Part shown: positions 24,812 to 33,971 of the stretch, piece by piece | Numbering within the stretch: the stretch's first letter is position 1 | How the letters are laid out: the number at the start of each line of letters is the position of its first letter | DNA from: CAVVJA01 sp963809815 | GTDB lineage: Bacteria > Actinomycetota > Actinomycetes > Mycobacteriales > Jatrophihabitantaceae | Direction of reading: 5' to 3' | Assembly (NCBI GenBank): GCA_963809815.1 | Contig: CAWELM010000024.1 | Span: 1 to 64,000 of the forward strand | Length of the DNA stretch: 64,000 bases | Notes under the pieces: generated by a model | What the model saw: only the letters and a program-made list of their open reading frames with translations | Database searches by the model: none | What the model was told of the DNA's origin: nothing | Translations under genes and position numbers: made by a program

Positions 24812-24853
24812 ACGCTGACCCACCTGGCGCTGATCAGCGCCGCTTTCAACCTC
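24812..24853 (+). pseudogene. GH15 C-terminal tail fragment
   Basis: One frame reads TLTHLALISAAFNL, nearly identical to the end of the GH15-like pseudogene at 38197 (QAFTHLALISAAFNLD), a family signature. Only this scrap remains, just upstream of the UvrA-like gene. Confidence 0.35.
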
Positions 24854-24905
24854 GTCCCCGCTCCCGGCTGACACGAGCCGCCGCAGATGGCGGCGGTAGT
24901 CCCCG

Positions 24906-27512
24906 GTGAACGCGAAGACACCGATACCGAGGCTCACGGAGCCCACGCACAGACAGCCGGTGCCACCCGCTGGCCAACCGGCCGGTGACATTCCCGTGCC
25001 GGGAACCCTGCCCACGGTCATCGGCGTGCGCGGGGCCCGGCACAACAACCTGCAAGACATCGATGTTGACGTGCCGTTGTGGCGGACGGTCGCGGTGGTC
25101 GGCGTGTCCGGGTCGGGCAAGACGTCGCTGGCCATGGGCACGCTGTACGCCGACGGCATGCAGCGGTTCCTGGAGGGGCTGAGCACCTACAGCCGCCGGC
25201 GCCTGACCCAGGCCCAGCGGCCGGACGTGGACCGGATCGACCACCTGCCGGCCGCGCTTGCGCTGCGGCAGCGCCCGCCGATTCCGGGGCCGCGCAGCAC
25301 GGTCGGCACCATGTCGGAGGTGCTCAACGTGCTGCGCCTGATGACGTCGCGGCTGGGCTCGCACCGGTGCCCGAACGGCCACCGGGTCGCGCCGTCGATC
25401 GCTACCTACGGCGAGGAGATCGTCTGCCCGGTGTGCGGCGCGCGGTTCGAGCATCCCAGCGCGGAATCCTTCTCGTTCAACTCCTATGGCGCCTGCCCAG
25501 CCTGCCAAGGCCTGGGCGTGCGGTCCGAAGTCGACGCCCCCACGCTCGTTCCCGATCCGGGCAAGACGATCGAGCAAGGCGCGGTGCTGCCGTGGAATTC
25601 CGGCGGGCGGCGGCTGTCGATGTATGCCGCCGGCCAGCTCGGGGTGCGGCTCAACATTCCGTACCGGGCGCTGACCACCCGCGAGCGCGACCTCGTGCTG
25701 CACGGCGAACCGGTCCGGGTGCCGGTGACGCTCTCCGGCCGGAACGGGCGCACGGTGCAGCTGTCGGTCAACTACGACAACGCCGTCGCCGCGGTGGAAC
25801 GCTCGCTGCGCAGCGACAACGAGCGCACCCGGCGGCTGGTGGCGCGGTTCCTCGTCACGCGGGTCTGCTCAGTGTGCCACGGCACCCGGCTGCGGCCGGA
25901 GGCGCTGACCTCACAGCTGGGCGGTCGCAACATCGCCGAGATCAGCGCGCTCAGCCTGGGCGAGCTGGGCGGGTTCACGGCCGGCCTGCCCGCCCGGCTG
26001 CCCGCCGAGCTGAGTCGGCTGATCACCGGCCTGCTCGCCGAGCTGAACGGCAGGCTCACGCCGCTGCTCGACGTCGGGCTCAGCTACCTGACCCTGGACC
26101 GGGCCGGTGCATCGCTGTCCACTGGGGAGCGGCAGCGGATCGAGCTCACCTCGACGGTGCGGGCCAGCACCACCGGCATGCTCTACGTGTTGGACGAGCC
26201 GTCGGTCGGCCTGCACCCGGCCAACGTCGTGGGGCTGCGCAAGACCATCACCGCGCTAACCAGAAACGGTAATTCCGTGGTCGTGGTGGAACATGAGCGG
26301 GAGCTCATCAGTGCTGCCGACTGGATTATCGAGCTTGGTCCCGGGGCCGGCGCCAAGGGCGGCACGGTGATCGCCCAGGGTCCTCCCGGTCAGCTGGAAA
26401 CCGACCCGAAGTCGATCATGGGCCCGTTCCTGGCCGGGGCAGTGGCCGTGTCACCGCACCGTCCGGCGCACGCCAGCCCCGGCGGGCAGATCACCATCGA
26501 GATCAGCGACCTGTACAACCTGCACGACCTCACGGCCGCCTTCCCGGTACGCCGGCTGACCGCGCTGGCCGGACCGTCCGGAGCGGGCAAGACCGCCCTC
26601 ATCCTGGACAGCCTCATCCCGGCCGCGCGGGCGCGGCTGAGCGGGACAGCGCTGCCCGGGCACGTCCGCCACCTCGACCTTGGCGGCATCCGTCAGATCG
26701 TCCAGATCGACGCCTCGCCGATCGGCCAGAACACGCGGTCCACGCCCGCGACGTACTCGGGCGCGTTCGACCAGATCCGCCGGGTATTCGCCGAGTCCGC
26801 GTACGCCCGGCGGCGGCGCTGGAAGCCCGGGCACTTCTCGTTCAACACCCGCGAGGGCCAGTGCCCGACCTGCCGCGGGCTGGGCCACATCGACCTCGAT
26901 GTCCAGTACCTGCCCGACATCGCCGTCGGCTGCCCAACCTGCCACGGCGCCCGCTTCAACGACGCCACCCTGGCCGCCCGGATCGACGGCCTGACCATAG
27001 CCGACATCCTCGGCCTGAGCGTGCACGACGCCCTAGACCGGTTCTCCGACCGGGCCCCGGTCGCCGCGGCGCTGCGGCCCGTCGACGAGGTCGGTCTCGG
27101 TTACCTGCGACTCGGCGAGCCCACCCCATCCCTGTCCGGCGGCGAGTCGCAGCGGCTGCGGATCGCCTCTCGGCTGCGCAGCAGCCAGCGCGGCGCGCTG
27201 TACGTCCTCGACGAGCCGTCCACCGGCCTACACCCGCTCGACGTGGCCACCCTGGTCGGCGTGTTCGACCGGCTGCTGGAGGCTGGGGCCACCATCATCG
27301 TCATCGACCACGACCTGGACCTGCTCGCCGCCGCCGACCACCTCATCGACATGGGCCCGGGCGGCGGCCCGGACGGCGGGCACATCCTCGCGGCCGGGAC
27401 ACCGGCAGACGTCGCGCGCGCACCGGACAGCGCCACCGGGCCATGGCTGGCCCAGCACCTAGGCCTGCCTGAGGCCCGCCAGTCCGATGTCCCGTCTCAC
27501 AGCCACACCTGA
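24906..27512 (+). CDS. UvrA-like ABC ATPase lacking the UvrB-binding domain
   Basis: 868 aa. It has two ABC modules: Walker A GVSGSGKTSLA at about 66-76 with signature LSTGERQRIEL and DEPSVGLHP; and Walker A GPSGAGKTALI with LSGGESQRLRI and DEPSTGLHP. Zinc-type cysteines are present (CPVCG...CPACQGLG and CPTCRGLG...CPTCHGARF). Between the first zinc region and FSFNSYGACPAC the spacing is short, so the UvrB-binding domain of true UvrA is missing. Such UvrA-like proteins (e.g. DrrC-like) are linked to drug tolerance rather than standard excision repair. Start GTG 24906. No UvrB or drug cluster is adjacent. Confidence 0.88.
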   Translation: MNAKTPIPRLTEPTHRQPVPPAGQPAGDIPVPGTLPTVIGVRGARHNNLQDIDVDVPLWRTVAVVGVSGSGKTSLAMGTLYADGMQRFLEGLSTYSRRRLTQAQRPDVDRIDHLPAALALRQRPPIPGPRSTVGTMSEVLNVLRLMTSRLGSHRCPNGHRVAPSIATYGEEIVCPVCGARFEHPSAESFSFNSYGACPACQGLGVRSEVDAPTLVPDPGKTIEQGAVLPWNSGGRRLSMYAAGQLGVRLNIPYRALTTRERDLVLHGEPVRVPVTLSGRNGRTVQLSVNYDNAVAAVERSLRSDNERTRRLVARFLVTRVCSVCHGTRLRPEALTSQLGGRNIAEISALSLGELGGFTAGLPARLPAELSRLITGLLAELNGRLTPLLDVGLSYLTLDRAGASLSTGERQRIELTSTVRASTTGMLYVLDEPSVGLHPANVVGLRKTITALTRNGNSVVVVEHERELISAADWIIELGPGAGAKGGTVIAQGPPGQLETDPKSIMGPFLAGAVAVSPHRPAHASPGGQITIEISDLYNLHDLTAAFPVRRLTALAGPSGAGKTALILDSLIPAARARLSGTALPGHVRHLDLGGIRQIVQIDASPIGQNTRSTPATYSGAFDQIRRVFAESAYARRRRWKPGHFSFNTREGQCPTCRGLGHIDLDVQYLPDIAVGCPTCHGARFNDATLAARIDGLTIADILGLSVHDALDRFSDRAPVAAALRPVDEVGLGYLRLGEPTPSLSGGESQRLRIASRLRSSQRGALYVLDEPSTGLHPLDVATLVGVFDRLLEAGATIIVIDHDLDLLAAADHLIDMGPGGGPDGGHILAAGTPADVARAPDSATGPWLAQHLGLPEARQSDVPSHSHT

Positions 27513-27857
27513 CATGTAGACGGCTTGCGAGACCCCTGTCGGGAGCCATTCGGGGCAGCCGCTGGGCAACCGCGGGATCAGATCTGCAGCGATCCAGCCG
27601 CCGCTCGAGTTCGATGATCTGCTGCTCTCCTTGCTCGGAACCGAACGCACGTGCGTGCGCCATGGCCTGTTTCTTGGGACGGGGCGTGGCAGGCCAGGGT
27701 TCTGGTTCCGTCCGCGATGAGCAGTATTCCTGCGTGAATCACGACTATTCGCGGTATCACGGCATCTGTCGTCCACATCGCCACCTGACTCACCCGCGAA
27801 CCCAATGGAGGAGCAGACCGGTCGGGCCCGGCATCGTCTCGGCCGCAGAGCCTCCTG

Positions 27858-28179
27858 TCAGCCGTTGCCGCCGGCGGAGCTGGCCACGACGGCGGCAACG
27901 GCAACGGCAGCGATCAGCTCGTCGATGACCTGCTTCACCTCGGGGCCGAACGGCGCCTTTTCGGTGGCCTCCTTGATCCGGGTTTTGGCGTGGCGGCGGC
28001 CGGAGCGATCGGGGGCGACCCGCTCGAGGAGCCGGCAGGGACCCGCCAGCGCCAGAAGTACCGCCGACCGGGGCGCGAGCGGCCGCCAGGCCAGCGTTCA
28101 GGTACGTCTTGGCGCCGAGCGGCACGGTGCCCTTGACGGGATCGAGAGCGACAAGGATGAGCTCCTCCGCGATCAGCAC
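27858..28179 (-). pseudogene. GPP34-family phosphoprotein pseudogene
   Basis: The N terminus MLIAEELILVALDPVKGTVP is typical of actinobacterial GPP34 (Golgi phosphoprotein 3-like) proteins. After about 32 codons the frame fails. A second frame gives the family's C-terminal end (CRLLERVAPDRSGRRHAKTR, then IKEATEKAPFGPEVKQVIDE). The middle of the protein is lost. The 345 bp between the UvrA-like gene and this remnant hold nothing else. Confidence 0.7.
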
Positions 28180-28461
28180 GACCTCAGCGTATTTAGGACC
28201 CGCGGGCGAGGTCAGATACGCCTGTCCACGGCCGCGACCACCACAGCTGTGGCCCCGGCCGTGCTGTTCGGATGATCAGCAATAAAGAAGGCATCCGGCA
28301 TGAGCGTCGTCGCTGCCGCTCACCACATCCACGAACGCGACCGCCAGAATGTCACCCTGGCCCAAGCCATTTCGACCTGTGCTGTCGAAACCGCCGGAGT
28401 CCGTTCGTGGACGGTGCAGGAACCCGGCAGAAGGCCAGGGCCGACACGAAAGATAGGAACG

Positions 28462-29292
28462 ATGACCCACACGACGGCAACCGGCGCAGCGAGACCATTC
28501 CGATTCGGGGTCGTCGCTCCGCTCACAACTGACCTGCCGACGTGGCGAGACCGAGTGCGCCGTATCGCCGACAGCGGCTACTCGACGCTCCTGATGCCCG
28601 ACGTCCCGCAATGGCAGCCGGCGCCTGGCCCGACGCTGGCCCTCGCGGCAAACCTGGCCGACCTGCGGGTGGGCACGTGGGTGTATGCCTCCCCGCTGCG
28701 CCCGGCTTGGAGCACCGCATGGGAAGCGCACTCGCTGTCGGTGCTCACCGACGGTCGCTTCGAGATGGGCGTCGGCACCGGCAGGCCTGGGATTGAAGAC
28801 GAACTCCGCGAACGGGGACTGCCCGTGGTCCCACCGGGCGAGCGGTTGATCCAGGTGCGTGAAACAGTCACGGCACTGCGAGATCTCGACGGCCCCGACC
28901 GTCACACGCCTGTGGTGATGGCCGTACGGGGCCCGAAGGCCCAGGCGCTGGCGGCCGAGGTCGCAGATACGGTCACCTTCGCACTGATGCCGGGCGAGCC
29001 TCGGGCCAAGGTCGTGCGGCTGGTACGCGACTTCCGCGCCATCCGCGACGTCGAGCTCGCGCTGCACGTCGCGGTGATCGGCGACACGCGCGCACCGTTC
29101 ATGGCGCCCCCCGACACTGACCCCGCTGCGCTTCGCGCGGCGGACTCGCTCGCCATACTTCCGAGTGACCCGGCGGCGGCCGCCGAAGAAATCCAACGAC
29201 GACGTGAGGAGATCGGCTTCTCCTATTTCGTCTTCGGGGCCGACTTCGCCGACGCGCTCGCCCCGGTCGTCGCTGACCTAGCCGGACGCTAG
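28462..29292 (+). CDS. LLM-class flavin-dependent oxidoreductase
   Basis: 276 aa. FRFGVVAPLTTDLPTWRDRV, SGYSTLLMPD, VGTWVYASPLRPAW and FEMGVGTGRPG follow the luciferase-like TIM-barrel pattern of F420- or FMN-dependent oxidoreductases. Family knowledge favours F420 in actinobacteria. ATG 28462 has an AGGAAC site. The frame is open upstream to 28300 but that part is not family-like. The protein is slightly shorter than usual but ends normally. The substrate is unknown. Confidence 0.88.
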   Translation: MTHTTATGAARPFRFGVVAPLTTDLPTWRDRVRRIADSGYSTLLMPDVPQWQPAPGPTLALAANLADLRVGTWVYASPLRPAWSTAWEAHSLSVLTDGRFEMGVGTGRPGIEDELRERGLPVVPPGERLIQVRETVTALRDLDGPDRHTPVVMAVRGPKAQALAAEVADTVTFALMPGEPRAKVVRLVRDFRAIRDVELALHVAVIGDTRAPFMAPPDTDPAALRAADSLAILPSDPAAAAEEIQRRREEIGFSYFVFGADFADALAPVVADLAGR

Positions 29293-29454
29293 ACCCGCGG
29301 GGCCGGCCACTCTCCCCCAGTCCCACGACGGCGGTCCAGTACAAATTTGGGTGGCGCCCCAAGAGCGATCAATCCGACGACTGAACCGGAATTTGGATCG
29401 CCGGGCCCGGGGCGGTGGGTTACGCCCGATTCCCAGCACCCCCACCCGAAGCGC

Positions 29455-30033
29455 TCAGGCTGCCGGCACGTCGCGGCCGAGGAACGCGACCAACCTGACG
29501 ATCGCCGGGGCGGCGTCGGCGACGTGCCGGGCCGGGCCGAAACAGCCGCCGCCGGGACGTACCGCTCGCCCATCTGCGCGGGCGAAGGCCAGGGACTCCT
29601 CAGCAGCATCCTCCGGCAGATCCGCCGGTCGCCCGAGAGCATTGGCGAGGTCCCAGCCGTGGGCCAGCAGGTCGTACATGCGGATCTTCAGCCGCTCCGC
29701 GCCAGTGGCGGCACCGAGCGGGCCCTGGTAGGAGCGATCGAGAACGCCTGGTTGCCCAAACGCGTCGAGCAACACGGCAGCCGATTCCCGATAGGCGCGC
29801 GCGAGCTGGTCGCTCGGCACCCCGTCACCCCGTTGGGGCGGCGGTTGCTCAGCGAGCACGGCGGCGAACACCAGATTCTTGCCGACCAGATGCTCGACGA
29901 GCCGGTGCACGGTCCAGTCCATGCACTGAGTCGGCGCGGACCACTGGTCGGGTTGGATCGCATCGATCAGCTCGCCGACCGCGGCGAACGAACGAGCGAG
30001 TCGGTCGAGCTGGATTTCGTTGTCTGCGGCCAC
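29455..30033 (-). CDS. TIGR03086-type DinB/maleylpyruvate-isomerase-fold protein
   Basis: About 192 aa. The helical bundle signature is clear: LARSFAAVGELIDAIQPDQW, CMDWTVHRLVEHLVGKN, and MYDLLAHGWDLANALG with its metal-binding His. In actinobacteria this fold serves mycothiol-dependent enzymes and many uncharacterised relatives. I choose GTG 30033, preceded by GAGGTGG; the frame opens at 30060. It stands alone and is convergent with the LLM gene (162-bp gap). Confidence 0.8.
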   Translation of the reverse strand: MAADNEIQLDRLARSFAAVGELIDAIQPDQWSAPTQCMDWTVHRLVEHLVGKNLVFAAVLAEQPPPQRGDGVPSDQLARAYRESAAVLLDAFGQPGVLDRSYQGPLGAATGAERLKIRMYDLLAHGWDLANALGRPADLPEDAAEESLAFARADGRAVRPGGGCFGPARHVADAAPAIVRLVAFLGRDVPAA

Positions 30034-30300
30034 GAGGCCACCTCTCACAGGTGGCGCCACCGGGCAAGCTGCCCTCAGGTCAGCAAACTCCAGGAGGCGC
30101 GGAAACGGTCATCGACACGGAACGTCGCACCTCCTTCCAATTCGAACGGTCGACGATGAGTCTGCCACATCAGCCGTGCGGTCGGGCCGAGGACACTCGG
30201 CGGCTTTCCTGCGCACTGATCGACGTCTCACGAGCGCCGGGTGGGAACCTCGATGGGGTCCGGCCGCTATCCCGAGCCCGACCGAGTTATCGTCCACGCG

Positions 30301-30789
30301 ATGAGCCACGTGTCCGCTGAAACGGAACCCAACGAGCCGGCGGGCGGCCCGCTGCCTCGCGTGGTGATCTACACGGACGGAGCCTGCAAGCGGAACCCGA
30401 ACGGTCCCGGCGGCTGGGGTGTCGTCCTAGCCAGCGGACCGCACCGCAAAGAGTTGCACGGGGGTTCGCCCGCCACCACGAACAACCGGATGGAACTAAC
30501 CGCCGTGATCGAGGCGCTCACCGCCTTGAAGGGACCTAGCAAGGTCGAGCTGTTCACCGACAGCGAGTACGTCCGCAAAGGCATCACCGACTGGATCCAC
30601 AACTGGAAGAAACGCGGGTGGACGACCGCGGACAAGAAGCCGGTCAAGAACAGCGACCTGTGGCGCGCCCTCGACGACGCCACGCGGAGGCACCGCATCA
30701 AATGGCGATGGGTGAAAGGACATGACGGCGATCCCGGCAACGAACGCGCCGACGCCCTCGCCAACCTCGGCGCAGCCGAACACGGATAA
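30301..30789 (+). CDS. rnhA: Ribonuclease HI
   Basis: 162 aa. The catalytic carboxylates are in place: Asp in VVIYTDGACKRNPNGPGG, Glu in NNRMELTAVIEAL, Asp in ELFTDSEYVRKGI and the late Asp in WVKGHDGDPGNERADALA, with the conserved His. It removes RNA from RNA-DNA hybrids in the cytoplasm. The basic handle region (WIHNWKKRGWTTADKKPVKN) is present, so it is the E. coli type. ATG 30301 follows a conserved start context. An intact housekeeping-type gene within an otherwise accessory region. Confidence 0.95.
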   Translation: MSHVSAETEPNEPAGGPLPRVVIYTDGACKRNPNGPGGWGVVLASGPHRKELHGGSPATTNNRMELTAVIEALTALKGPSKVELFTDSEYVRKGITDWIHNWKKRGWTTADKKPVKNSDLWRALDDATRRHRIKWRWVKGHDGDPGNERADALANLGAAEHG

Positions 30790-31198
30790 CAGGCGCGCGC
30801 ACATTATTGGGCGTGAGCGTGCGGTTCCGCTGAAGCGTGCGGTGCGCTCCGGCACGATCGTGAATCCTCAGGCGGAGATCGGCATGGCATGTCAGCACTT
30901 TGATCTCGAATCGGCTGATGCGCCAGAACGTCCCATCCGGGCGTCGCGTGACCGGCCGCCGCGTACGCGACATCGACGGCTCGGGACCTCGAGCGGGCGC
31001 GCGACGACGCGACGGGCGCAATCACCCACCGTGACCCCGCCGGTCCGGGTGATCGCCGATTGCGGCTCCGCGCGCCGGGTGACGAGGCGTCCGGTGACAT
31101 CGACCTCGCGCCCTGCCTGAGTGCCGTTTCCCGACTCGCCCCGCGTGCGTGTCGCGCCTTGCGTTGTCGCTGTGGGCGGGGCCGTCTAGCGTGCGGGC
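30790..31198. other. Gene-free stretch
   Basis: About 410 bp between rnhA and the SDR gene. I see no gene, RNA or clear regulatory element. Confidence 0.5.
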
Positions 31199-31978
31199 AT
31201 GGCCTGGCCGACCTACCTTTTCGAACTGTTCTCGCTGGATGGCCGGGTTGCCGTGGTGACCGGCGGCAGTTCCGGCATCGGCCGGGCCATCGCCGGCGCC
31301 TTGGCCCGGGCCGGGGCGAGCGTGGCGGCCGTCGCACGCACGGAGGCGGACCTCGTCGCCGCCGTCGATGAGCTCGCGGCCGAGGGGTGTCGTGCGGCCT
31401 GGGTCAGCGCCGACCTGAGCACCCGCGACGGGGTACGCGCGGCGGCGGACCAGGCGGCGGCGGTGTTCGGTGAACCCGACATCCTCGTCAACTGCGCCGG
31501 CATCAACCTGCGGCCGCCGATGGGCGAGGTGGGCGAGCAGGTGTGGGACGCGACGATGGCGGTGAACCTGGAGGCGCCCTACCTGCTCGGGCAGCGGTTC
31601 GGGCCCGGCATGGCCGAGCGGGGCTTCGGGCGGATCATCCACATCACCTCTCAGCAGGCGCACCGGGCGTTCGTCCAAAGCGGCGTTTACGGGGTCTCCA
31701 AGGGCGCGCTGGAGTCACTCGCCCGATCCCAGGCGGAGGCGTGGTCGCCGCACGGCGTCACCTGCAACACGCTTGTGCCCGGCTTCGTCATGACGCCACT
31801 CAACGCGCGGCTGTCGGCCGACCCGGAGCAGGTGGCGGCGCTGGCCGCGCGCACGATGGTCGGTCGCAACGGCGTGGCGGAGGACTTCGCGGGCGCGGCG
31901 GTATTCCTCGCCAGCCGGGCTTCCGGCTACATCACCGGTCAGGCGATCTTCGTCGACGGCGGGCTGTCCGTCCACTGA
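31199..31978 (+). CDS. Short-chain dehydrogenase/reductase (SDR)
   Basis: 259 aa. The classical SDR features are in order: the Rossmann motif TGGSSGIG, DILVNCAGIN, the catalytic Ser in IIHITSQQAHR, YGVSKGALE (Tyr-x-x-x-Lys) and a C-terminal ITGQAIFVDGGLS. The closest pattern is 3-oxoacyl-ACP reductase or gluconate 5-dehydrogenase-like enzymes using NAD(P)H. The substrate is not predictable. ATG 31199 is the natural start. A single gene. Confidence 0.92.
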   Translation: MAWPTYLFELFSLDGRVAVVTGGSSGIGRAIAGALARAGASVAAVARTEADLVAAVDELAAEGCRAAWVSADLSTRDGVRAAADQAAAVFGEPDILVNCAGINLRPPMGEVGEQVWDATMAVNLEAPYLLGQRFGPGMAERGFGRIIHITSQQAHRAFVQSGVYGVSKGALESLARSQAEAWSPHGVTCNTLVPGFVMTPLNARLSADPEQVAALAARTMVGRNGVAEDFAGAAVFLASRASGYITGQAIFVDGGLSVH

Positions 31979-32472
31979 GTCCCTAACTGGCCCGAAAGCC
32001 GGAACGTAGCGATCCTCAGGCGGCGCTCGGCTCGGCCCCGCCGACAGCTGGGCGGGTACCTTCCCCGCTCGGCTCACTGCAAACACGTGGCCCGAACTCC
32101 TGATCTACGCGGATAACGCCCACACTTGCTGGCGGCTCACCGTGTCCCGTAACGACGGCAGTTCGCGCCTGCGCCGGTGCCGCCATGATCAACTGCGGCC
32201 ACCGCCCCCCTTGTCGTCTGCTGCCGCGAGCAGGCGAGGGATCGATGCGATCACGGCGCGACGGCCTGCCCGTGGGGGTTCGCGTCATCTTCGAACCCGA
32301 GCCAAGGCAGGCTTCGGGTCATGACGTGCCCGTCCCATGTGTTCCCATGGCCGCTGTCGCAGATCATCGACAACGTGGTCCCGAAGTATGAAACGTCGGC
32401 GTGCATCGGACGCACACGTGGTGTGGGAGGCGGTCGAACTAGCCGGGACGGCGACACGGGCTGCACAGTCAA

Positions 32473-32503
32473 AGACCGACGGTTTCAACGGAACCGTCGG
32501 TCT
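32473..32503. terminator. Hairpin, possible bidirectional terminator
   Basis: AGACCGACGGTT and AACCGTCGGTCT form a perfect 12-bp stem with a 7-nt loop. It lies 40 bp past the stop of the small minus-strand gene at 32542. There is no clear T-run. The rest of 31979-32540 shows no gene. Confidence 0.5.
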
Positions 32504-32541
32504 CTCGACTGGAATATGTATTTCAGGCCGAGCCTGCGCGA

Positions 32542-32682
32542 TTAGTTCGCTCGCGCGTTCGCGCGCTCGGCGATCCATGGCCGGTTGATGGCGGTGAGCC
32601 GCTGCGAGGCGTAGCGGGTGTCTTGCCAGATGGCCACCAGCCGCTCGAAGATCCGTCCGGTTCGGGTGCGTGACTCGTTCAT
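32542..32682 (-). CDS. Small conserved-type hypothetical protein
   Basis: 46 aa from ATG 32682, with GAGAGG 8-9 nt upstream. The sequence (IFERLVAIWQDTRYASQRLT, then INRPWI) looks like the short soluble proteins ending in a Pro-Trp motif that are frequent in actinobacteria. The function is unknown. It precedes a hairpin that could end its transcript. Confidence 0.5.
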   Translation of the reverse strand: MNESRTRTGRIFERLVAIWQDTRYASQRLTAINRPWIAERANARAN

Positions 32683-32813
32683 GGTGTACCTCTCAACTGG
32701 ATGTTCGGACTTACTTGGATGTGAATAGCCTGCGGTGGAGGGGGAAGGTGCCCAGTGCACAGTCCTCCCGGCGGCCCATCTCCGGGCTGCGCCGCTAGCC
32801 CAGATCACCCGGC

Positions 32814-33017
32814 TTAGGACCCGAAGCGTCCGGCGCCGAGGAGGGTTCGCACGAACTGCGGCAGGACGTGGTTGCTGGTGATCAGGTGGTGCATGTCGTG
32901 CACCTGGCTGGTGTTGAACAGCAGCAGGGCGACGGCGGCGAGGAGCAGGGCGGCGAGGGCGCCGACCACGGCGAGGCCACGGCGATGGGTCCGGACGGTG
33001 GTGGTGATGGTGGTCAT
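32814..33017 (-). CDS. Small single-pass membrane protein
   Basis: 67 aa from ATG 33017 with a GAGGAG site. A basic N terminus (VRTHRRG) is followed by one transmembrane segment (LAVVGALAALLLAAVALLLF) and a short outer tail with a His-Met-His-His cluster. No family is recognised. It lies upstream of the 46-aa gene on the same strand. Confidence 0.5.
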   Translation of the reverse strand: MTTITTTVRTHRRGLAVVGALAALLLAAVALLLFNTSQVHDMHHLITSNHVLPQFVRTLLGAGRFGS

Positions 33018-33279
33018 TTTGTGCTCCTCATCCGCTGTGGTCCCGCCGACGAAACACATCGTGCCGCCCGCACCACCCACGGACAGTCACCACGACGACA
33101 GGACACCTGTCATCCAGCCGACAGGCCCACACGACCCGGAATCAGCTGGCCGCGAGCATCGCCGAGACCCCGACCACCGAACGCGCACCACCACGTTCGG
33201 ACGAAAACGCAAGAACCCTCGTCTCTTGCTTCTCCGCCAGATCGTTGCCTGTAGATCACCTCCTCATTCGGTGGAGAGG

Positions 33280-33645
33280 GTGGACGATGAAGGCGTGAGC
33301 CGAGAACACGAGGTGGGACCGGTAGCCGACCTGCCGACCGGGACGGTGGTTGGCGCCGGAGGTTATGCGGTCGGGAACATCGGCGGGGAACTGTTCGCGG
33401 TGTCGCGCCGATGTCGGCACTTGGGTGCGGACCTGGCCAACGGCACGCTCGACGAGGACGGCCACCTGGTCTGCCCGTGGCACCAGTCCGCGTACGACGT
33501 GCACACCGGGCGGATGGTGCGCGGGCCGCAGGGCGTGTTCGCGAAGGTGCCCGGGTTGGATGCCGCTTACCGGGCGCTGACCAGGGTTCTGCCGTTGCGT
33601 CGCGGCCGAGTCCTTGAGCGGAACGGTCGCCTATTCGTGCGCTAA
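33280..33645 (+). CDS. Rieske [2Fe-2S] ferredoxin-like protein
   Basis: About 121 aa. The cluster ligands are clear: RCRHLGADLANGT (Cys-x-His) and LVCPWHQSAYD (Cys-x-x-His), in a small Rieske domain of the kind that feeds electrons to oxygenases or acts alone. GTG 33280 or 33295 are both possible; neither has an ideal site. The oxygenase it might serve is not nearby. Confidence 0.85.
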   Translation: MDDEGVSREHEVGPVADLPTGTVVGAGGYAVGNIGGELFAVSRRCRHLGADLANGTLDEDGHLVCPWHQSAYDVHTGRMVRGPQGVFAKVPGLDAAYRALTRVLPLRRGRVLERNGRLFVR

Positions 33646-33680
33646 GCACCGGTCTGGCCGGAAGCCGAAATCGTGACTCA

Positions 33681-33930
33681 TAGGCGGCCGTCGAGGACGC
33701 TGGTGAACTGCTGCGGGATCTGTCGGCGCCGATCCGCTTGGCGATCATTGCTGGTCTCGCGGAGGCGCGACGCCTGTGCGTCTGTTGACCGACGCGCTTG
33801 GCCAGCCGCAGCCGTTGATCCGTGAGCGTCGTCTCTAGCGAGGCGGCGTTCATCGTCAGCACGAACTGTGCGCCGCTGCCGATCGCGATCGTCACGTGGT
33901 CATCGCTGCCGACGGGCGTGAAGTCGAAAG
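33681..33930 (+). pseudogene. ArsR-family regulator remnant
   Basis: One frame reads AGELLRDLSAPIRLAIIAGL AEARRLCV in two adjoining blocks. After a one-base shift LLTDALGQPQPLIRERRL follows and stops. This is the first half of an ArsR winged HTH of the FurB-partner type. Later fragments (HVVIAADGREVERTPR) recall the wing. Broken by frameshifts. Confidence 0.55.
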
Positions 33931-33971
33931 AACGCCGCGAGCCTCGCTGTCAGGATGGGCGAATGCAGCTG

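Noticed and set aside
28241..28252. CCACAGCTGTGG palindrome before the LLM oxidoreductase gene
   Set aside because: Only 12 bp and more than 200 bp from the start; can occur by chance.
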